A stretch of DNA of 64,000 nucleotides from Nostoc foliaceum FACHB-393. Lineage in GTDB: Bacteria; Cyanobacteriota; Cyanobacteriia; Cyanobacteriales; Nostocaceae. The position numbers and the translations under genes are program-made. The notes beneath the pieces were generated by a model. It saw nothing but the letters and a program-made list of their open reading frames with translations, did not search any database and was not told the DNA's origin. Below are positions 28,284 to 38,060 of this stretch, piece after piece (position 1 is the first letter of the stretch; every line of letters begins with the position of its first letter). The stretch spans positions 62,001-126,000 of the forward strand of contig NZ_JACJTD010000014.1 in assembly GCF_014698505.1 (NCBI RefSeq), written 5' to 3'.

Positions 28284-28877
28284 TTAATTTACTTCTTGAT
28301 AACTTTTGACTTTATCGGTTGCTTTGGGTAAACATTGCGAATAAAGGCTGCATCCTTGACAGCGTTTGCTGTAAACTGGTTTTGGCATTGCTCCTGTTTC
28401 TAGGAGATTTGTGACAGCTTCAATAGTAGCGATCGCACTTTGCCGTAACTCTGCATTAATCTCTACTAATTGCCGTTGATGGGAGTGGGTATAATAGATA
28501 TATCCAGTGTTAACTGGTTGTCCTGTCATCTCTTCTAAACATAAGGCTTGGGCACAAACTTGTAACTCATCGTTATCCCATTCACCTTTGCGTCCCCGTT
28601 TGTATTCCACTGGATAAACTTGACCAGATTCGGCTTCAATTAAATCAGATTTACCGATGAGTTTGTATTGCTCAGACTTTAGCCAAATTGCTCGAATTTG
28701 CCAAGTTTCTCCTCGCTGTATATCGCTTGTGGTGTGGACGCGATCGTGTAAAGTTGTACCTTCAATTGTGTATTGATTATCGGTAAACTCCCCGGCACAA
28801 AACATCCGCCAACAGCGATGCGGACAGTAGGCATATTGATTCAATGCCGCAATGGAAATATATTCAGTTTGATTCAT
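28284..28877 (-). CDS. cas4: CRISPR-associated exonuclease Cas4
   Basis: This 197-residue RecB-like nuclease with an iron-sulphur cluster trims and orients new spacers. Cys18 (YCPHRCW, with Cys22) and the C-terminal group CQGCSLYSQC supply cluster ligands. The nuclease motifs are GKSDLIEA and YPVEYKRGRKG. It follows cas6 by 31 bases and precedes cas1, the usual order in type I-D loci. Confidence 0.94.
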   Translation of the reverse strand: MNQTEYISIAALNQYAYCPHRCWRMFCAGEFTDNQYTIEGTTLHDRVHTTSDIQRGETWQIRAIWLKSEQYKLIGKSDLIEAESGQVYPVEYKRGRKGEWDNDELQVCAQALCLEEMTGQPVNTGYIYYTHSHQRQLVEINAELRQSAIATIEAVTNLLETGAMPKPVYSKRCQGCSLYSQCLPKATDKVKSYQEVN

Positions 28878-28908
28878 AACTTAGGTGGTTTTTAAATGAT
28901 TATTGAAA

Positions 28909-29772
28909 TTATGGAGAATACAGCCGCCGCGTCATTCCCATACCCATAGTTGTTTTTCTCCCAACACCGCTATATAAAGCAAAGTCAGCTAAAGCATTGA
29001 TTTGCTTAATTTGTATTGGTTCAACTGCCCCTAAAATTTTATAAGTAACTTCGCCAAGAATGCCGATAAATTTGCTGCGAGAGTCAGCTAATATTTCTGT
29101 ATGAATATTGACAAATGAGGGAAATATTGACTCGATTGCAATCTGAGATAATTCTATGCCACTGTATTTATTCCACCGCGAAAGTAGGGAATTAAACACA
29201 GATTCTCTGGTAGGAAGGGTAGTATCATACTGTCCTTGACGGAAGGCGGTAGGCGTGGAAAAGGTAAGGTTGATGGAAGAATTGCGATCGCTAGCTTCTT
29301 CGTATAATTGAGCGTAAGTACTGGCATTTGCCCAAGGTTGAATAGATTGGGGTGTGCCTTGAATGCTGGTAATATACAAGTCAGCCGGGCCAAGATGCCA
29401 AGGGCGATTGGGATTAAGATTTAGCCAAAGTTGGGTAAGTTTGCCAAATAGAGTGTCATCTAATAAAGAGATGCGCCACCAACAAGGAGTTCCGGCGGGA
29501 ATGGGTTGCTGATGTGAGTACTGCAAACTACTGCTAGTAGAAATTTTAGATTTACCCCGATCCTGTCCCCTGTCCCCTATCCCCTCTCCCCTTATTTGCA
29601 GGGGAGAGAGGGTGAAAGCTTTATCTGCGGTGGAATCATGCAAGCGATCGCCTAATGTGCTATCTACAGAACTAACAAGGGTTAAAAATAGGGCGTGGAG
29701 ATGTCTACCTGTAAGATACTGTGGTGGAATGGGCGATTGAGGTAGCAAATTCAACACTAAACTATGAGGCAT
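28909..29772 (-). CDS. cas6: CRISPR RNA endonuclease Cas6
   Basis: This 287-residue repeat-cleaving endoribonuclease carries the C-terminal Gly-rich loop VGRKTTMGMGMTRRL typical of Cas6. It starts inside the end of the 2OG-oxygenase gene (11-base overlap), so the two are probably translated together. A low-complexity insert (LQIRGEGIGDRGQDRGKSK, about residues 55-75) is encoded by a C-rich intergenic-type repeat at 29554-29621. Confidence 0.9.
   Translation of the reverse strand: MPHSLVLNLLPQSPIPPQYLTGRHLHALFLTLVSSVDSTLGDRLHDSTADKAFTLSPLQIRGEGIGDRGQDRGKSKISTSSSLQYSHQQPIPAGTPCWWRISLLDDTLFGKLTQLWLNLNPNRPWHLGPADLYITSIQGTPQSIQPWANASTYAQLYEEASDRNSSINLTFSTPTAFRQGQYDTTLPTRESVFNSLLSRWNKYSGIELSQIAIESIFPSFVNIHTEILADSRSKFIGILGEVTYKILGAVEPIQIKQINALADFALYSGVGRKTTMGMGMTRRLYSP
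29554..29621. repeat. C-rich repeat and hairpin inserted in cas6
   Basis: CCTGTCCCCTGTCCCCTATC units are followed by the hairpin CTCTCCCC/GGGGAGAG (29584-29591 with 29601-29608). Such sequences are typical between Nostoc genes but here lie in frame within cas6. Confidence 0.75.
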
Positions 29773-30382
29773 ACTTTCTCTTTTTGGTTGTAGACTGAGT
29801 GCTTCTTGACTCTACAGTGAATTCAGGGATTTCTTGGAGTTCAGCATCACTCAAACTATACTGTTCACAAACGAGACTTAGACGATTTCCTGGGGTTTTG
29901 ACAGCGTTAACCGAATGGGTTAAATCACCTTGAAAATAAACTAAAGTATTGAATTGGGGCTTAATTTGCCCAAGTTGGCGTTTGTGCGATCGCAATACCA
30001 GTTCTCCCCCTTCCATATCCGCAGGTACGCGCACATAAAGCACACTAACAACCGCAGGCGGTTCAATGGTTTTGGAGTAGGAACGTAAGGAGCGATCGAT
30101 ATGCGGATCAACGCGGGAGCCTTCTTTGAGTTGTAAAGGATTGAGGTAAAAAGCATTACAATTCGGCTGGAGTGCTAAATCGAGGTAAGGTTTGAAGTAG
30201 GGAAACTGCTGTTCTACTTTTGCTAATCCAGAACGCTGAAATACTACAGAAAATCCTTTAGTGGCGACAAAATCCCGGTTGAGGTTGTTGATAGCAAAGT
30301 AAGGACAAGCTTGGATTTCTCCCCACAAGTTGTTTAGGTAGTCGCTGGGGAAAGCGTTGGTTTGTTGTTGATAGTGTTTCAC
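29762..30382 (-). CDS. 2OG-Fe(II) oxygenase within the CRISPR-Cas operon
   Basis: This 206-residue double-stranded beta-helix dioxygenase has a prolyl-4-hydroxylase-like pattern: iron ligands His94 and Asp96 (DPHIDRS) and His156 (LTHSVNAV), and the 2-oxoglutarate anchor Arg167 (GNRLSLVCEQYSL). YFQGDLTH is also typical. All catalytic residues are present, so it is probably active. It lies between csc1 (114-base gap) and cas6 (11-base overlap) on the same strand, so it is transcribed with the I-D genes. It is not a standard member of the type I-D gene set; substrates could be protein, nucleic acid or a small molecule. Confidence 0.88.
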   Translation of the reverse strand: MKHYQQQTNAFPSDYLNNLWGEIQACPYFAINNLNRDFVATKGFSVVFQRSGLAKVEQQFPYFKPYLDLALQPNCNAFYLNPLQLKEGSRVDPHIDRSLRSYSKTIEPPAVVSVLYVRVPADMEGGELVLRSHKRQLGQIKPQFNTLVYFQGDLTHSVNAVKTPGNRLSLVCEQYSLSDAELQEIPEFTVESRSTQSTTKKRKYAS

Positions 30383-30496
30383 AATGAGTGTGGGGAGCGT
30401 ACAGAACTAACAGGGGCTAAAAATTGTAACGTAATTTGTGACTGGACGCTAGAACCTGCGAAAAATAAAAGCCGTAGTAAAGGTTTTAGGAAGTGA

Positions 30497-31204
30497 TTAA
30501 TTCCGAAAACGATATTCTATCCGAACTGGGATTTTTAAGTTTTGAATGCCATCAAATTGATAGTATTGACCTCGCATTTGGACATTCTGAATTAAGCTAA
30601 CTGGAGGCATATTCACAACATCATAGCTAATCACTTGATTAGTGAACATCACATCTAACGGATTTAATGGATGTGTACAAGTGAATATACCTTCAGAAAT
30701 TTTATGTTTCGGTAATGGTTCAACCGTCACTTCAGCCTTGCTCATCCATTTACCCAAGCGAATCCACTTTGGTAATTTGAGTTCTTTTTGAGAAATGACA
30801 AAAAACTCAAATAGACTTTCTGCTGCTATTTCTTTCGCTCTGCCAAAACTAGGGATATTTTTTTGTGTTTTCTCCATTTCAACGTGGTAGTTGTTGTTAG
30901 CATACTTCCAGGTGTTGAGGATGGAAGAATGATTGAGCGATCGCGCCGGAGTTACGTAAATTTCCTGTTGATTTAGTGGCGTTAAATGCTCCTCATATTT
31001 TGGCACTTGTTCGGGGCAAAAATAGCGATAAGAATGTTCTTCAGCAACGGTAGTAGAGTAGATTTGGCTATCAACTAAACCCAGTGCATAACAGAGAGCG
31101 TAATTGTGAATTAGGGCTTCTGTTTCATACAATCGTCCGATTTCACGAGTTGCAAAATAAAGGCTGTCATGAAGTTCTATTTGACAACGGTAAATAAACA
31201 CCAT
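30497..31204 (-). CDS. csc1: Type I-D Cascade subunit Csc1 (Cas5 role)
   Basis: This 235-residue protein matches Csc1 in length and place, starting MVFIYRCQIELHDSLYFATR and ending in VRIEYRFRN. It is expected to cap the crRNA 5' handle in the I-D interference complex. It lies 5 bases after csc2, with which it is almost certainly co-translated. The assignment rests on pattern and context, as the family has no short catalytic motif. Confidence 0.9.
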   Translation of the reverse strand: MVFIYRCQIELHDSLYFATREIGRLYETEALIHNYALCYALGLVDSQIYSTTVAEEHSYRYFCPEQVPKYEEHLTPLNQQEIYVTPARSLNHSSILNTWKYANNNYHVEMEKTQKNIPSFGRAKEIAAESLFEFFVISQKELKLPKWIRLGKWMSKAEVTVEPLPKHKISEGIFTCTHPLNPLDVMFTNQVISYDVVNMPPVSLIQNVQMRGQYYQFDGIQNLKIPVRIEYRFRN

Positions 31205-31209
31205 ATCGC

Positions 31210-32244
31210 TTACTCCGTTGCAGCAACAGCTTTCTTATTAACCTTGGTATCTTTCTTAGGGTCTTTCTTCCCTGATTTAAGAACCCATGTTTGAGCATAA
31301 ATAGATGATTCAGCATTTGCTTGAGTCAACATTTCTTGCAATCGAGTTTCATCACTGGTGATAGACTTAACTTCACTCAAAAGTTGTGTAAAGGATGCAC
31401 CAACAAAATCAGTATGAGAAATACACTCTTGAGACATTAGAGCAGTAATTGCTTGTGTAGCCGCCTCTAAAACCTCGTCTTCATTGAGCGGATCAGGAGG
31501 ATTAATTTGCTTTGGAGTTGCATTGCTCATTACGTCATATATCTTTTGAGTCCAGAGAAGATTACTAACAATCTCACCATCAGCAAAAATGACTCCAACT
31601 AACTCATTACGCACTCTACCAGTGCGAGTAGTCTGCGCTCCGTAATGGCGTGTTCTGAGAATGTTATTGAAAACGTAGAGAAATCCAGCTTCAGTGGGAT
31701 CTTTCAGCGTGACAATGCTGGGGAAAAAGACTTGAGGTAAGATATGGTCTTGACTATTAATACGGCTGGTTACTTCCCCTTGACGGCTCATCGTGCCATT
31801 TTCAAAAGGTGCATTGAGAGTAAAGTTAAGGTGAGAATCATCAAATGGTGTAATAGAGTACGCTGTGTCTACAACTACTTTCGACTTTTCAGAACCAGAA
31901 TCACCAATAGCAAAACCATAGAGAATACAATCAGGAGTAGTTTTGCTGAAATCTACGTTGTAGTCGCATTTTTCCGAGTCACCAATTTTGTAGTTACGTA
32001 ATAATTCTCTACCTGTTAAACGTTCTGGTGTAGACTGCTTGCGCTTAAACATTGCCAAGCGACTAATAGGTTCTTTGTTTTCAATTCCAGCACGTACTCT
32101 AGCTTTATTTAGTTCGCCATCTGTCTGGAATAAAGGATAAGATTCTGTAACGCGAATGGTAATAAAATGAACATATTTGCCCATTGGTTTAGCAGGAATT
32201 ACATCGTGGAAAAATTTAGAATTGAGTGTTTTCAAGAATTTCAT
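31210..32244 (-). CDS. csc2: Type I-D Cascade backbone subunit Csc2 (Cas7 role)
   Basis: This 344-residue Cas7-type protein starts MKFLKTLNSKFFHDVIPAKP. RHYGAQTTRTGRVRNELVG is the region typical of Csc2. Several copies would line the crRNA in the effector. The C-terminal tail is Lys-rich (SGKKDPKKDTKVNKK). It is 44 bases after cas10d and 5 bases before csc1. Confidence 0.93.
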   Translation of the reverse strand: MKFLKTLNSKFFHDVIPAKPMGKYVHFITIRVTESYPLFQTDGELNKARVRAGIENKEPISRLAMFKRKQSTPERLTGRELLRNYKIGDSEKCDYNVDFSKTTPDCILYGFAIGDSGSEKSKVVVDTAYSITPFDDSHLNFTLNAPFENGTMSRQGEVTSRINSQDHILPQVFFPSIVTLKDPTEAGFLYVFNNILRTRHYGAQTTRTGRVRNELVGVIFADGEIVSNLLWTQKIYDVMSNATPKQINPPDPLNEDEVLEAATQAITALMSQECISHTDFVGASFTQLLSEVKSITSDETRLQEMLTQANAESSIYAQTWVLKSGKKDPKKDTKVNKKAVAATE

Positions 32245-32288
32245 GATTTGATTGCTCCGATTTAGTTAGTTGGAAAAGAAAGAATAAA

Positions 32289-35200
32289 TTAGACTGATGC
32301 TTCAAGTTCTAATTCAGGAATATCATCAGGTTCATCTTGTGGACGTGCTTTACGTTCTTCATCATCTGCTAGACGATAAAGGTATTCACAAGTATCTCTA
32401 ATTAGATTGAGTTGAGTACCTGCTAAACGTGCGCGATCGCTTTTAAAGCTTCCCTCAAATATTTCTTTTACAAAATACTTAGAAAACTCATAGACTGCTT
32501 GACGTTCTTCTTCGGAAGTTAATGCAGGTTTCCATTTACCATCAACTAAAGTTAATGTTGGTTTTCCTTCAGCCGCTTTACGCCTCACATTATTCATCAG
32601 CTTGGCTAGACGAGCAGCTACCACATCTATTAAAGATTCAGTGTCACTAGCCATAGATTTATCAATTTTCAAAATTACATCAGCAGCCTCATCAATTGGT
32701 TTGAGGATGGCATTAGCTTTAGCATATTGACTTTTAGAACGATAAAAATGACGGTAGAGTTCTGTTAACTTACGCAGTTGATTCACAGCTTTTCCTTCTG
32801 GTTCAAAATAGTGGCAAAAATCCAAGTATAGGCGAACTTTAGCAAGAGGTACAGAATCAATTTTGTCTTGCTTCCGTAGCCATTTATTCAAGTAATGGAA
32901 GACATAGAGAGGGCTAGTTTCTAAATCCCGTGCCAAATCTGCTAATTTTCCCCAATCTGGATCGCCATCCTTTTTACGGTTAACTTCCAAGTGAATAGAG
33001 TAAGCAGCAGTGAGAGCATTGAGGGGAGAAAATTCACGCTTTTCTGAAATTCTAGGTAGAATGCTATCTAAACGATAGTTATCTTTTTGAATTAAAGAAC
33101 GAATCGCTTGATGTTCTCCATCAATTAAAACTGTTTGTTCAAAATCAGCACCACTAATGAAAGGTGGTACAGGTGATTCGGATGCAACTACTTTCACATC
33201 GAGAACAAGCGGTAAAGCAAATGCTAACCAAGCTGGCATTATCCACGATTCTGTATCTGTTGGTTCTCTTCCTGCCGGTAAACCAATGAAGAAGAAAGTT
33301 AATGTTTCATCATCGGGATAGCTAATTTTAAATGTCTTATCATCTTCTGGTGAAATATCCTGCTTAATCAACAATTCATCGACTTTTTGATAGTTGTCAG
33401 GTGTAAAATTCGCAACTTGTTCTTTGGAAACAAAATGTTTACGAAGTTCAGCATCAAATCGAGTTTGAGATATGGCGTTATAAGCTTTTTGCAAAAACTT
33501 ATTTGTTTCTGGAGTAAAGAAATAAGCAGGATAGAGATAGAGATAGCGATATTTACGACCTTCAAAGTCTGCACCAGTTGCGTTAGTCTTACTCATCATA
33601 ATTTGTCTCAACATGATTTCAATTGACCAGATTGAGCAAATTTGTCGCTTTGCAGCTTGAGCATTAAATAAAATTTGACGATTGCTGTAAACTTGTGGTG
33701 CAAATAATGTTGCTGACTCCATTTGCTCCGTTACAGTGTAGGGAGAACTAGATATAGCACAAACATTTTCTCTACCTCTTCCTGTAACTTTTGCAGCGTT
33801 ATACCTACTTATCTCTATTAAAAACTGGTCTGGCTTAGGTTCAACAACTGCACCTGTTGCTAAAGAAATAACTCGACTTACATAAGTGCGTAAATCACTC
33901 CAACCATCAGGAATTGCAAAATCTTCTAAAATAGGTTTAATGAGGTTGGAAGTATAGTTAACCATTCCTTCCATCAACTCAATATTTTGTACTAAATTTT
34001 TACCTAGATTTTTATGGTAATATTTAGCCGATAAATAATACCAATCTAAAGGAACACCTCCTGTTTTCTTGAGAGATTGAATTTGTCTTAAAGCTGGTAT
34101 TTCCTCTAGCAAACCCAAGTATTCAGCTAGTTTTTCAGTCAGGTTTAAATCAGGAATATTTTTACGTTCAGCTTTAGGAAATTGTTTTTGGTATTCATTG
34201 GCGCGTTCTTGCCATTTACCCCAAATACCTCGACATATAATATCTCCAAATTCAGCTAATCTATCAATTTGAATTTCATTACCAAATACAACATTTATAT
34301 TTTCTGGTAATTCTCCTTGTGTTTGAAAAGATTGTAAACTTTCACTTCGCTTACCAGATGAGGCTAATTTAGTATCAGGCAGTATACTGATAGCTGCATT
34401 AATGCTGACTTCCATTAACTCATTAGCACGGAAAAATAACCAGTAGTAATCAGCGAACTTGAAACCTTTACCATCTCGACTAAAACCTGTTTGTCGCTTT
34501 CTTAACTGCTTACTACATAATGTTTTAATTTTATCTACAACTTGATTGGGAATATCAGCAGTATGAATTGCAGGTGCATCGTTACTAGCAAGGTATACTA
34601 CACCATCTGGCAAATACAATAACTGTGTGTAGTATTGCTGAGGATGTGCATCCATCAAAGCATTATTAATAATATTCGTCAGCACACCACGATTATCTGA
34701 CAAAGCATGGTAACTAAACTTTAACTGACCATTACTTACATCGTTTAATAACTCAGGTAATTTCTCATTTCTGCCATCACTTTCTACATCACGAGGATGC
34801 TTTAATAATGAAGCAAATAAATCAGACATTTTTAATAATCTGTGCAGTATATTCCGCACTCGACCATCTAAATTAGGACGCAAACCACGAATTTCTAAAC
34901 CTCGATCAGCATCACTGCCATCACCAGCATTACTACTCAGCCACACAATATCATCGATACAATTTTCCCAACCTTCACCCAAAAAACTATCTAAACTAAA
35001 ATACTGAATTTTTTGTTTTACATACCCGCGTCTTAAATTTGGTTCATCTGATTTCTTTGCAGGGTCTTTACGCCAATCACGGGTTTTAAATACATCATCT
35101 GTATCATTTTCCTCTAACCAAATCGGATAGTCAGGGAATTTTTCAAAGTCATGTAGAATATATGCAGCTACAAATAAACGAGTTTCCTTTTCTTCACATT

Positions 35201-35585
35201 GACGCTTAACAGGATTAGTTTCCAGTTCCGATGACTTTAATTTTTGAATAATTCGGTAGGTAGGAAATAAACCATTAAGCAGATGAGATAATAAAGATTG
35301 GTCATGTTTACTACGTTCAACATTTTTACCTTCGGATCTACGGTCTTCTGTGAATTGACCACCCTTAGCTGTTGCTCCTACTAATTGATGAATTAGCTTA
35401 GGTAATACATTCTCAGAAAAACTAATAATTATGGAATCTTCCTTATTTTCTGGTACTTCTTTAATTGCCTTTTTAAAGAGGCTAATAGTTAAAAGTTCGC
35501 GCTCAATAGGAGTATCTTTTTCGTCTTCATCATAGTTATCTAGGTCTGGAAGTTCAGGATGATCATCAACTTTACTCATACTCAT
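32289..35585 (-). CDS. cas10d: Type I-D large subunit Cas10d with HD nuclease
   Basis: This 1098-residue large subunit of the I-D effector carries an HD nuclease domain near the N-terminus (SLLSHLLNGLFPTYRII, then YILHDFEKFPDY), which in type I-D replaces the HD domain normally on Cas3. The middle and C-terminal parts are Palm-like and helical without a clear cyclase GGDD motif, as is usual for Cas10d. Start at 35585 has a ribosome binding site within the end of the DUF433 gene, 2 bases upstream. With csc2, csc1 and cas3' it completes the interference machinery. Confidence 0.95.
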   Translation of the reverse strand: MSMSKVDDHPELPDLDNYDEDEKDTPIERELLTISLFKKAIKEVPENKEDSIIISFSENVLPKLIHQLVGATAKGGQFTEDRRSEGKNVERSKHDQSLLSHLLNGLFPTYRIIQKLKSSELETNPVKRQCEEKETRLFVAAYILHDFEKFPDYPIWLEENDTDDVFKTRDWRKDPAKKSDEPNLRRGYVKQKIQYFSLDSFLGEGWENCIDDIVWLSSNAGDGSDADRGLEIRGLRPNLDGRVRNILHRLLKMSDLFASLLKHPRDVESDGRNEKLPELLNDVSNGQLKFSYHALSDNRGVLTNIINNALMDAHPQQYYTQLLYLPDGVVYLASNDAPAIHTADIPNQVVDKIKTLCSKQLRKRQTGFSRDGKGFKFADYYWLFFRANELMEVSINAAISILPDTKLASSGKRSESLQSFQTQGELPENINVVFGNEIQIDRLAEFGDIICRGIWGKWQERANEYQKQFPKAERKNIPDLNLTEKLAEYLGLLEEIPALRQIQSLKKTGGVPLDWYYLSAKYYHKNLGKNLVQNIELMEGMVNYTSNLIKPILEDFAIPDGWSDLRTYVSRVISLATGAVVEPKPDQFLIEISRYNAAKVTGRGRENVCAISSSPYTVTEQMESATLFAPQVYSNRQILFNAQAAKRQICSIWSIEIMLRQIMMSKTNATGADFEGRKYRYLYLYPAYFFTPETNKFLQKAYNAISQTRFDAELRKHFVSKEQVANFTPDNYQKVDELLIKQDISPEDDKTFKISYPDDETLTFFFIGLPAGREPTDTESWIMPAWLAFALPLVLDVKVVASESPVPPFISGADFEQTVLIDGEHQAIRSLIQKDNYRLDSILPRISEKREFSPLNALTAAYSIHLEVNRKKDGDPDWGKLADLARDLETSPLYVFHYLNKWLRKQDKIDSVPLAKVRLYLDFCHYFEPEGKAVNQLRKLTELYRHFYRSKSQYAKANAILKPIDEAADVILKIDKSMASDTESLIDVVAARLAKLMNNVRRKAAEGKPTLTLVDGKWKPALTSEEERQAVYEFSKYFVKEIFEGSFKSDRARLAGTQLNLIRDTCEYLYRLADDEERKARPQDEPDDIPELELEASV

Positions 35586-35587
35586 TT

Positions 35588-35824
35588 CTATTCCCCCTCT
35601 TCATTATATAAATCTTGAATTGTCTTAGCAGCAAATGCAATACACGCTAAAATATCTTCTCGTTCTATACCTATATACGCATCTAAAATGCTCTCAATAC
35701 TTTCTCCACCAGCTAATAAATCTAAAATTAAAGAAACCCAAATACGATGTCCGCGAATGCAGGGTTTGCCAAAACAGATGTTTGGGTCAATCGAAATTCG
35801 AGAAGGCAAATCATCTTCAAGCAT
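35588..35824 (-). CDS. DUF433 protein within the cas operon
   Basis: This 78-residue protein is of the DUF433 family: RISIDPNICFGKPCIRGHRI, VSLILDLLAGGESIESIL, and a helical end. DUF433 proteins resemble small winged-helix DNA-binding antitoxins and are often paired with a PIN-like DUF5615 toxin; no such partner is here. ATG 35824 is preferred to a TTG 12 bases earlier. It lies between cas3' (33-base gap) and cas10d (2-base gap), so its expression is coupled to interference genes. A regulator or an antitoxin-type guard of the locus are the obvious ideas, both unproven. Confidence 0.8.
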   Translation of the reverse strand: MLEDDLPSRISIDPNICFGKPCIRGHRIWVSLILDLLAGGESIESILDAYIGIEREDILACIAFAAKTIQDLYNEEGE

Positions 35825-35857
35825 TAGTATTCCCAAAATTTGATGTTATATAACTTT

Positions 35858-37990
35858 CTAACAAATCCAGCCATCATCCTTTTTCGGCTTCCGAAACCAA
35901 AGTAAGGTTTCCAGCATTAGTGCAGATTTACCAAATGCTATAGTGTACGGTGGCAATTTCTTATCGTCGCTACTATATTTATCTGCTAAGGAGTATGCTT
36001 GAAAGTGGATAGGTAAACCTAACTTGGCTCTGAGGTAAGTGCGATCGCAATCTGAAAGAAAGCATACTAAACCCCTACCCGATACAGCATCACTTATTTT
36101 ATTAATCCCGCTACCGTGGGGTTGGCGAATTTCTAAGTTTTTGAGAACCTGGACTTTACCAGATTTGGCAATTTCGCTGATATCTTCTGGATAGTAAAAT
36201 TTCCAGTCTTCTCTTACTTCTCGGTAGCCAGTCAGTTTCAAACAGCATAAAGCTTCTTGAAAACGAGTGGTTGTGACTCTAGATTTATCAGCTTGCTGTA
36301 TAAATTCCTTTCTATCTATCCATTCAAACTTAAAGTTGCTGAGAATACCCGGTAAGTTATAAATTTTAAAACGTTCATTTTGTGGTTCTTCTGGATTTGT
36401 TGAATCATAAATTGCACAATCTAACTGACTATTTCCCCGAAAACTCCGTGCTTCGTCAATGACTTTCTTTTTCTTTTCTTGTAAACATTGATTAATTTGT
36501 TCATATTTTTTCCAAATATTTACATCAAGTGCTTTTTCAATAGTCTCTTTAAAGTTTTTTTCTGCATCTGGATATTGATGAGTCAGCCGTCTTAATTCTT
36601 GATGAACACAAGCTGATTGAATAGCACCCCAGCGTTTAGGGTACTGCTTAAATTCATTCACAAATGGGTAACTTGAACGAATAACTTGTGTAAAGGTTAC
36701 TCGGTCGTAAGTTTTGCCATCTTGCAAAGAGTCTGAATCAGGTTTGAATAATGTTTGAACAATAAATTTGGGAATCAAAGCATAAGCATGATAAGGATGA
36801 GGGTGAAAATCTTTGTGTCTGCCTATCCGGCCAAAGCGTTGAATAAAATTACCTGCATCAGCACCTTCAAATACCAAAAAATTAATTCTAAAATCTACAC
36901 CTACATCAATAGTTGATGTTCCTATAAGTAAATCGGCTTTCGCAACTGATTCAGCTTTTTCTGTCTCACCAGTTAAACCTGTATTTTCTCGAACTTCTAA
37001 GTCTAAAGGTTTAAAAATATTTTTAAAATGCTTAACTAGTTTTTTAACCGCAGCAATCGAGTTGAGAATAATTGCACCTTTACTGCCTGGATAATCTTGA
37101 AAAAACTTGAAAATTGCTGATTCTGAATTTTCTATCAGCCAATCATAACTAGAAGAAAAATTAGGTTCTAGTGTTTGCGGAAAAAATAAAGTTATTGGTT
37201 GACTAATTTGCCGCCATTGAGCGCCATTTTCTGAAAAACAATATTTTCCTTTTTTGGCTGGATTAATTTCTCTATAATTAATGTGAGATTTATCACAAAA
37301 ATCTAGCAATAAATCATCTGGCGTTGCCGATAAAAACAAAAATTTCTTGCCTGGAACAGTATGCTTAATTAACAGTATTGCATTGAATATACTTGCAACT
37401 TGAGCCGAGGAAAATACATGAAACTCGTCAAATATAAACAAATTGTAGTTATCATCTATTTTACTGAATAGCTTATTGGCGTTTTCTCCCTTAGTTTTAC
37501 CGTCTTTTTTAAAACGCCTAAGATAGCGAAAATCGTGAATATAGTAAAAAATATCGGGATTAGTCAGCAAAATTTCTGCTTGGTTAGAAAGATTAGTTAA
37601 TCCAGACTGTTTAGTTGGTAATTTATTCGTTTCTATAAAATCTTCCAGAATAGCTGCATTCAGACGATAAATCTGTGGGTTTTTCTTTGGCTGAAATTCG
37701 TCCTTATATTTTTGTACTTGCTTTTCCTGATCTCTCGCTAACTCGTTAGTTGGGTAAGTTGCCATTGTTGATACACCATCTGTCATAGCCAGAAGAAAAG
37801 CAGCCAAGCTTTTACCATCCCCAGTTATGGCAGTGTTGAACACTATATCAATATTTGGATCGCGTAACGCCTCCAAGGTTTCCACTTGATGCCAAGAAAG
37901 CGACCAATCTTTAGGTAATTTCACTCCGTCAGGTGTAGGGACGGTTTGAGAATAAACAGGTTTGAGATTTATGCTGTAATTTTCAGACAT
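35858..37990 (-). CDS. cas3': Type I-D CRISPR helicase Cas3'
   Basis: This 710-residue superfamily 2 helicase lacks the HD nuclease domain, as normal for type I-D. Motif I is AITGDGKSLAAF, motif II IFDEFHVFSS, motif III LSATPDD, motif VI QRFGRIGRH. ATG 37990 (MSENYSINLKPVYSQT) is chosen over a TTG start at 38029, since AAGGAC stands just before it. It is the first gene of the leftward cas operon, so the promoter should lie in 37991-38301 with the regulator gene on the other side. Confidence 0.93.
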   Translation of the reverse strand: MSENYSINLKPVYSQTVPTPDGVKLPKDWSLSWHQVETLEALRDPNIDIVFNTAITGDGKSLAAFLLAMTDGVSTMATYPTNELARDQEKQVQKYKDEFQPKKNPQIYRLNAAILEDFIETNKLPTKQSGLTNLSNQAEILLTNPDIFYYIHDFRYLRRFKKDGKTKGENANKLFSKIDDNYNLFIFDEFHVFSSAQVASIFNAILLIKHTVPGKKFLFLSATPDDLLLDFCDKSHINYREINPAKKGKYCFSENGAQWRQISQPITLFFPQTLEPNFSSSYDWLIENSESAIFKFFQDYPGSKGAIILNSIAAVKKLVKHFKNIFKPLDLEVRENTGLTGETEKAESVAKADLLIGTSTIDVGVDFRINFLVFEGADAGNFIQRFGRIGRHKDFHPHPYHAYALIPKFIVQTLFKPDSDSLQDGKTYDRVTFTQVIRSSYPFVNEFKQYPKRWGAIQSACVHQELRRLTHQYPDAEKNFKETIEKALDVNIWKKYEQINQCLQEKKKKVIDEARSFRGNSQLDCAIYDSTNPEEPQNERFKIYNLPGILSNFKFEWIDRKEFIQQADKSRVTTTRFQEALCCLKLTGYREVREDWKFYYPEDISEIAKSGKVQVLKNLEIRQPHGSGINKISDAVSGRGLVCFLSDCDRTYLRAKLGLPIHFQAYSLADKYSSDDKKLPPYTIAFGKSALMLETLLWFRKPKKDDGWIC

Positions 37991-38060
37991 GTCCTTGTGA
38001 ATGCTTGGTTTATCGGAAATTTTATGCAAAAAGAATGACAGGCTTAGTAAATCTAATCAA

